Shown: positions 37,971 to 38,217 of the stretch, piece after piece | How the letters are laid out: each line of letters opens with the position of its first letter | Position numbering within the stretch: the first letter of the stretch is position 1 | Assembly (NCBI GenBank): GCA_012719595.1 | Contig: JAAYAB010000115.1 | Location: 1-38,217, forward strand | Source of the DNA: Bacillota bacterium | GTDB taxonomy: Bacteria > Bacillota > DTU014 | Reading direction: 5' to 3' | Length of the DNA stretch: 38,217 nt | Translations under genes and position numbers: made by a program | The notes under the pieces: generated by a model | What the model was told of the DNA's origin: nothing | Seen by the model: only the letters and a program-made list of their open reading frames with translations | Databases searched by the model: none

Positions 37971-38217
37971 CTAGGATGATTGAGGCTGGCGAACATATCG
38001 CCTTCGTCCCATCGATGACGGCATACCCGCAGCTTCACGGTATTTTGCGACAGTCCGTCTCGATACCATGACTCCGCGTTTTCGAAGCTTCTTCGAGATG
38101 GCTTGGTCGCTGAGCGGGTGCTCGGGATCCTCGTCCTCGATCAGTTCTGAGATCATCCTCTTGACTGCAGCGCTCGAGACTCCTCCACCTTCCGCGCTGG
38201 CGACTCCGCTCTGGAAG
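37971..38217 (-). CDS. rpoN: RNA polymerase sigma-54 factor, 3' end
   Basis: The frame is open from the right edge to a TAG at 37971, giving the last ~81 residues. It shows VSSAAVKRMISELIEDEDP, HPLSDQAISKKLRKRG and the RpoN box SRRTVAKYRE, which reads the -24 promoter element, then GMPSSMGRRRY near the end. Sigma-54 directs transcription that depends on AAA+ activators. In many Bacillota rpoN (sigL) lies directly upstream of cggR, as here. The N-terminal activator-interaction and core-binding domains lie outside the window. Confidence 0.95.
   Translation of the reverse strand, partial: FQSGVASAEGGGVSSAAVKRMISELIEDEDPEHPLSDQAISKKLRKRGVMVSRRTVAKYREAAGMPSSMGRRRYVRQPQSS

Overview
The window looks like chromosomal DNA of a spore-forming, probably strictly anaerobic member of the Bacillota (Firmicutes), with G+C in the high fifties by eye. 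The pointers are the order rpoN - cggR - gap - pgk - tpiA - eno - secG - HD protein - smpB - ssrA, a LysM/SleB-type cortex hydrolase, a CdaA-type diadenylate cyclase, and a rubrerythrin/desulfoferrodoxin pair instead of catalase or oxygen-dependent SOD. Recognisable sigma-A promoters (mostly 17-bp spacers), strong Shine-Dalgarno sites and frequent GTG/TTG starts fit the same picture. No tRNA, rRNA, CRISPR array, insertion sequence, prophage or integrase was seen.

Layout. 1-803 (minus): C-terminally truncated, exported polysaccharide deacetylase. 928-3362 (plus): uronate-isomerase-like metal hydrolase behind a good promoter and structured leader, then a LysM/cell-wall hydrolase and a terminator. 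3391-7919 (minus): a small unknown protein, diadenylate cyclase cdaA, a fumarate-reductase-like flavoprotein and a PHP phosphoesterase; the last two overlap by 4 bp. 8067-11707 (minus): dnaJ-like gene and clpB with a sigma-A promoter. 11967-16674 (plus): complete BMP-type nucleoside ABC importer (binding protein, attenuating terminator, ATPase, two permeases). 16678-20846 (minus): lysC, prs, nadE. 20923-21216 (minus): orphan 97-aa protein. 21441-24839 (minus): EndoQ-type PHP nuclease fused to a UvrD helicase. 25000-26019 (minus): rubrerythrin and desulfoferrodoxin behind a palindrome-overlapped promoter. 26254-30287 (plus): heterodimeric ABC exporter. 30381-38217 (minus): tmRNA, smpB, HD protein, secG, enolase, triose-phosphate isomerase, phosphoglycerate kinase, GAPDH, CggR and the 3' end of rpoN.

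How the genes fit together. The right end is a lower-glycolysis operon under its own SorC-family regulator; the phosphoglycerate mutase often found between tpiA and eno is missing. SmpB and tmRNA form the trans-translation pair; DnaJ and ClpB form a disaggregation pair; rubrerythrin and superoxide reductase form an oxygen-detoxification pair. The most unusual item is the single-polypeptide EndoQ-UvrD fusion, which would couple nicking beside deaminated bases to strand unwinding, lying just downstream of the oxidative-stress genes. The least understood area is 3391-7919, where cdaA lacks its usual partners cdaR and glmM and is followed by a flavoprotein/PHP pair of unknown substrate.
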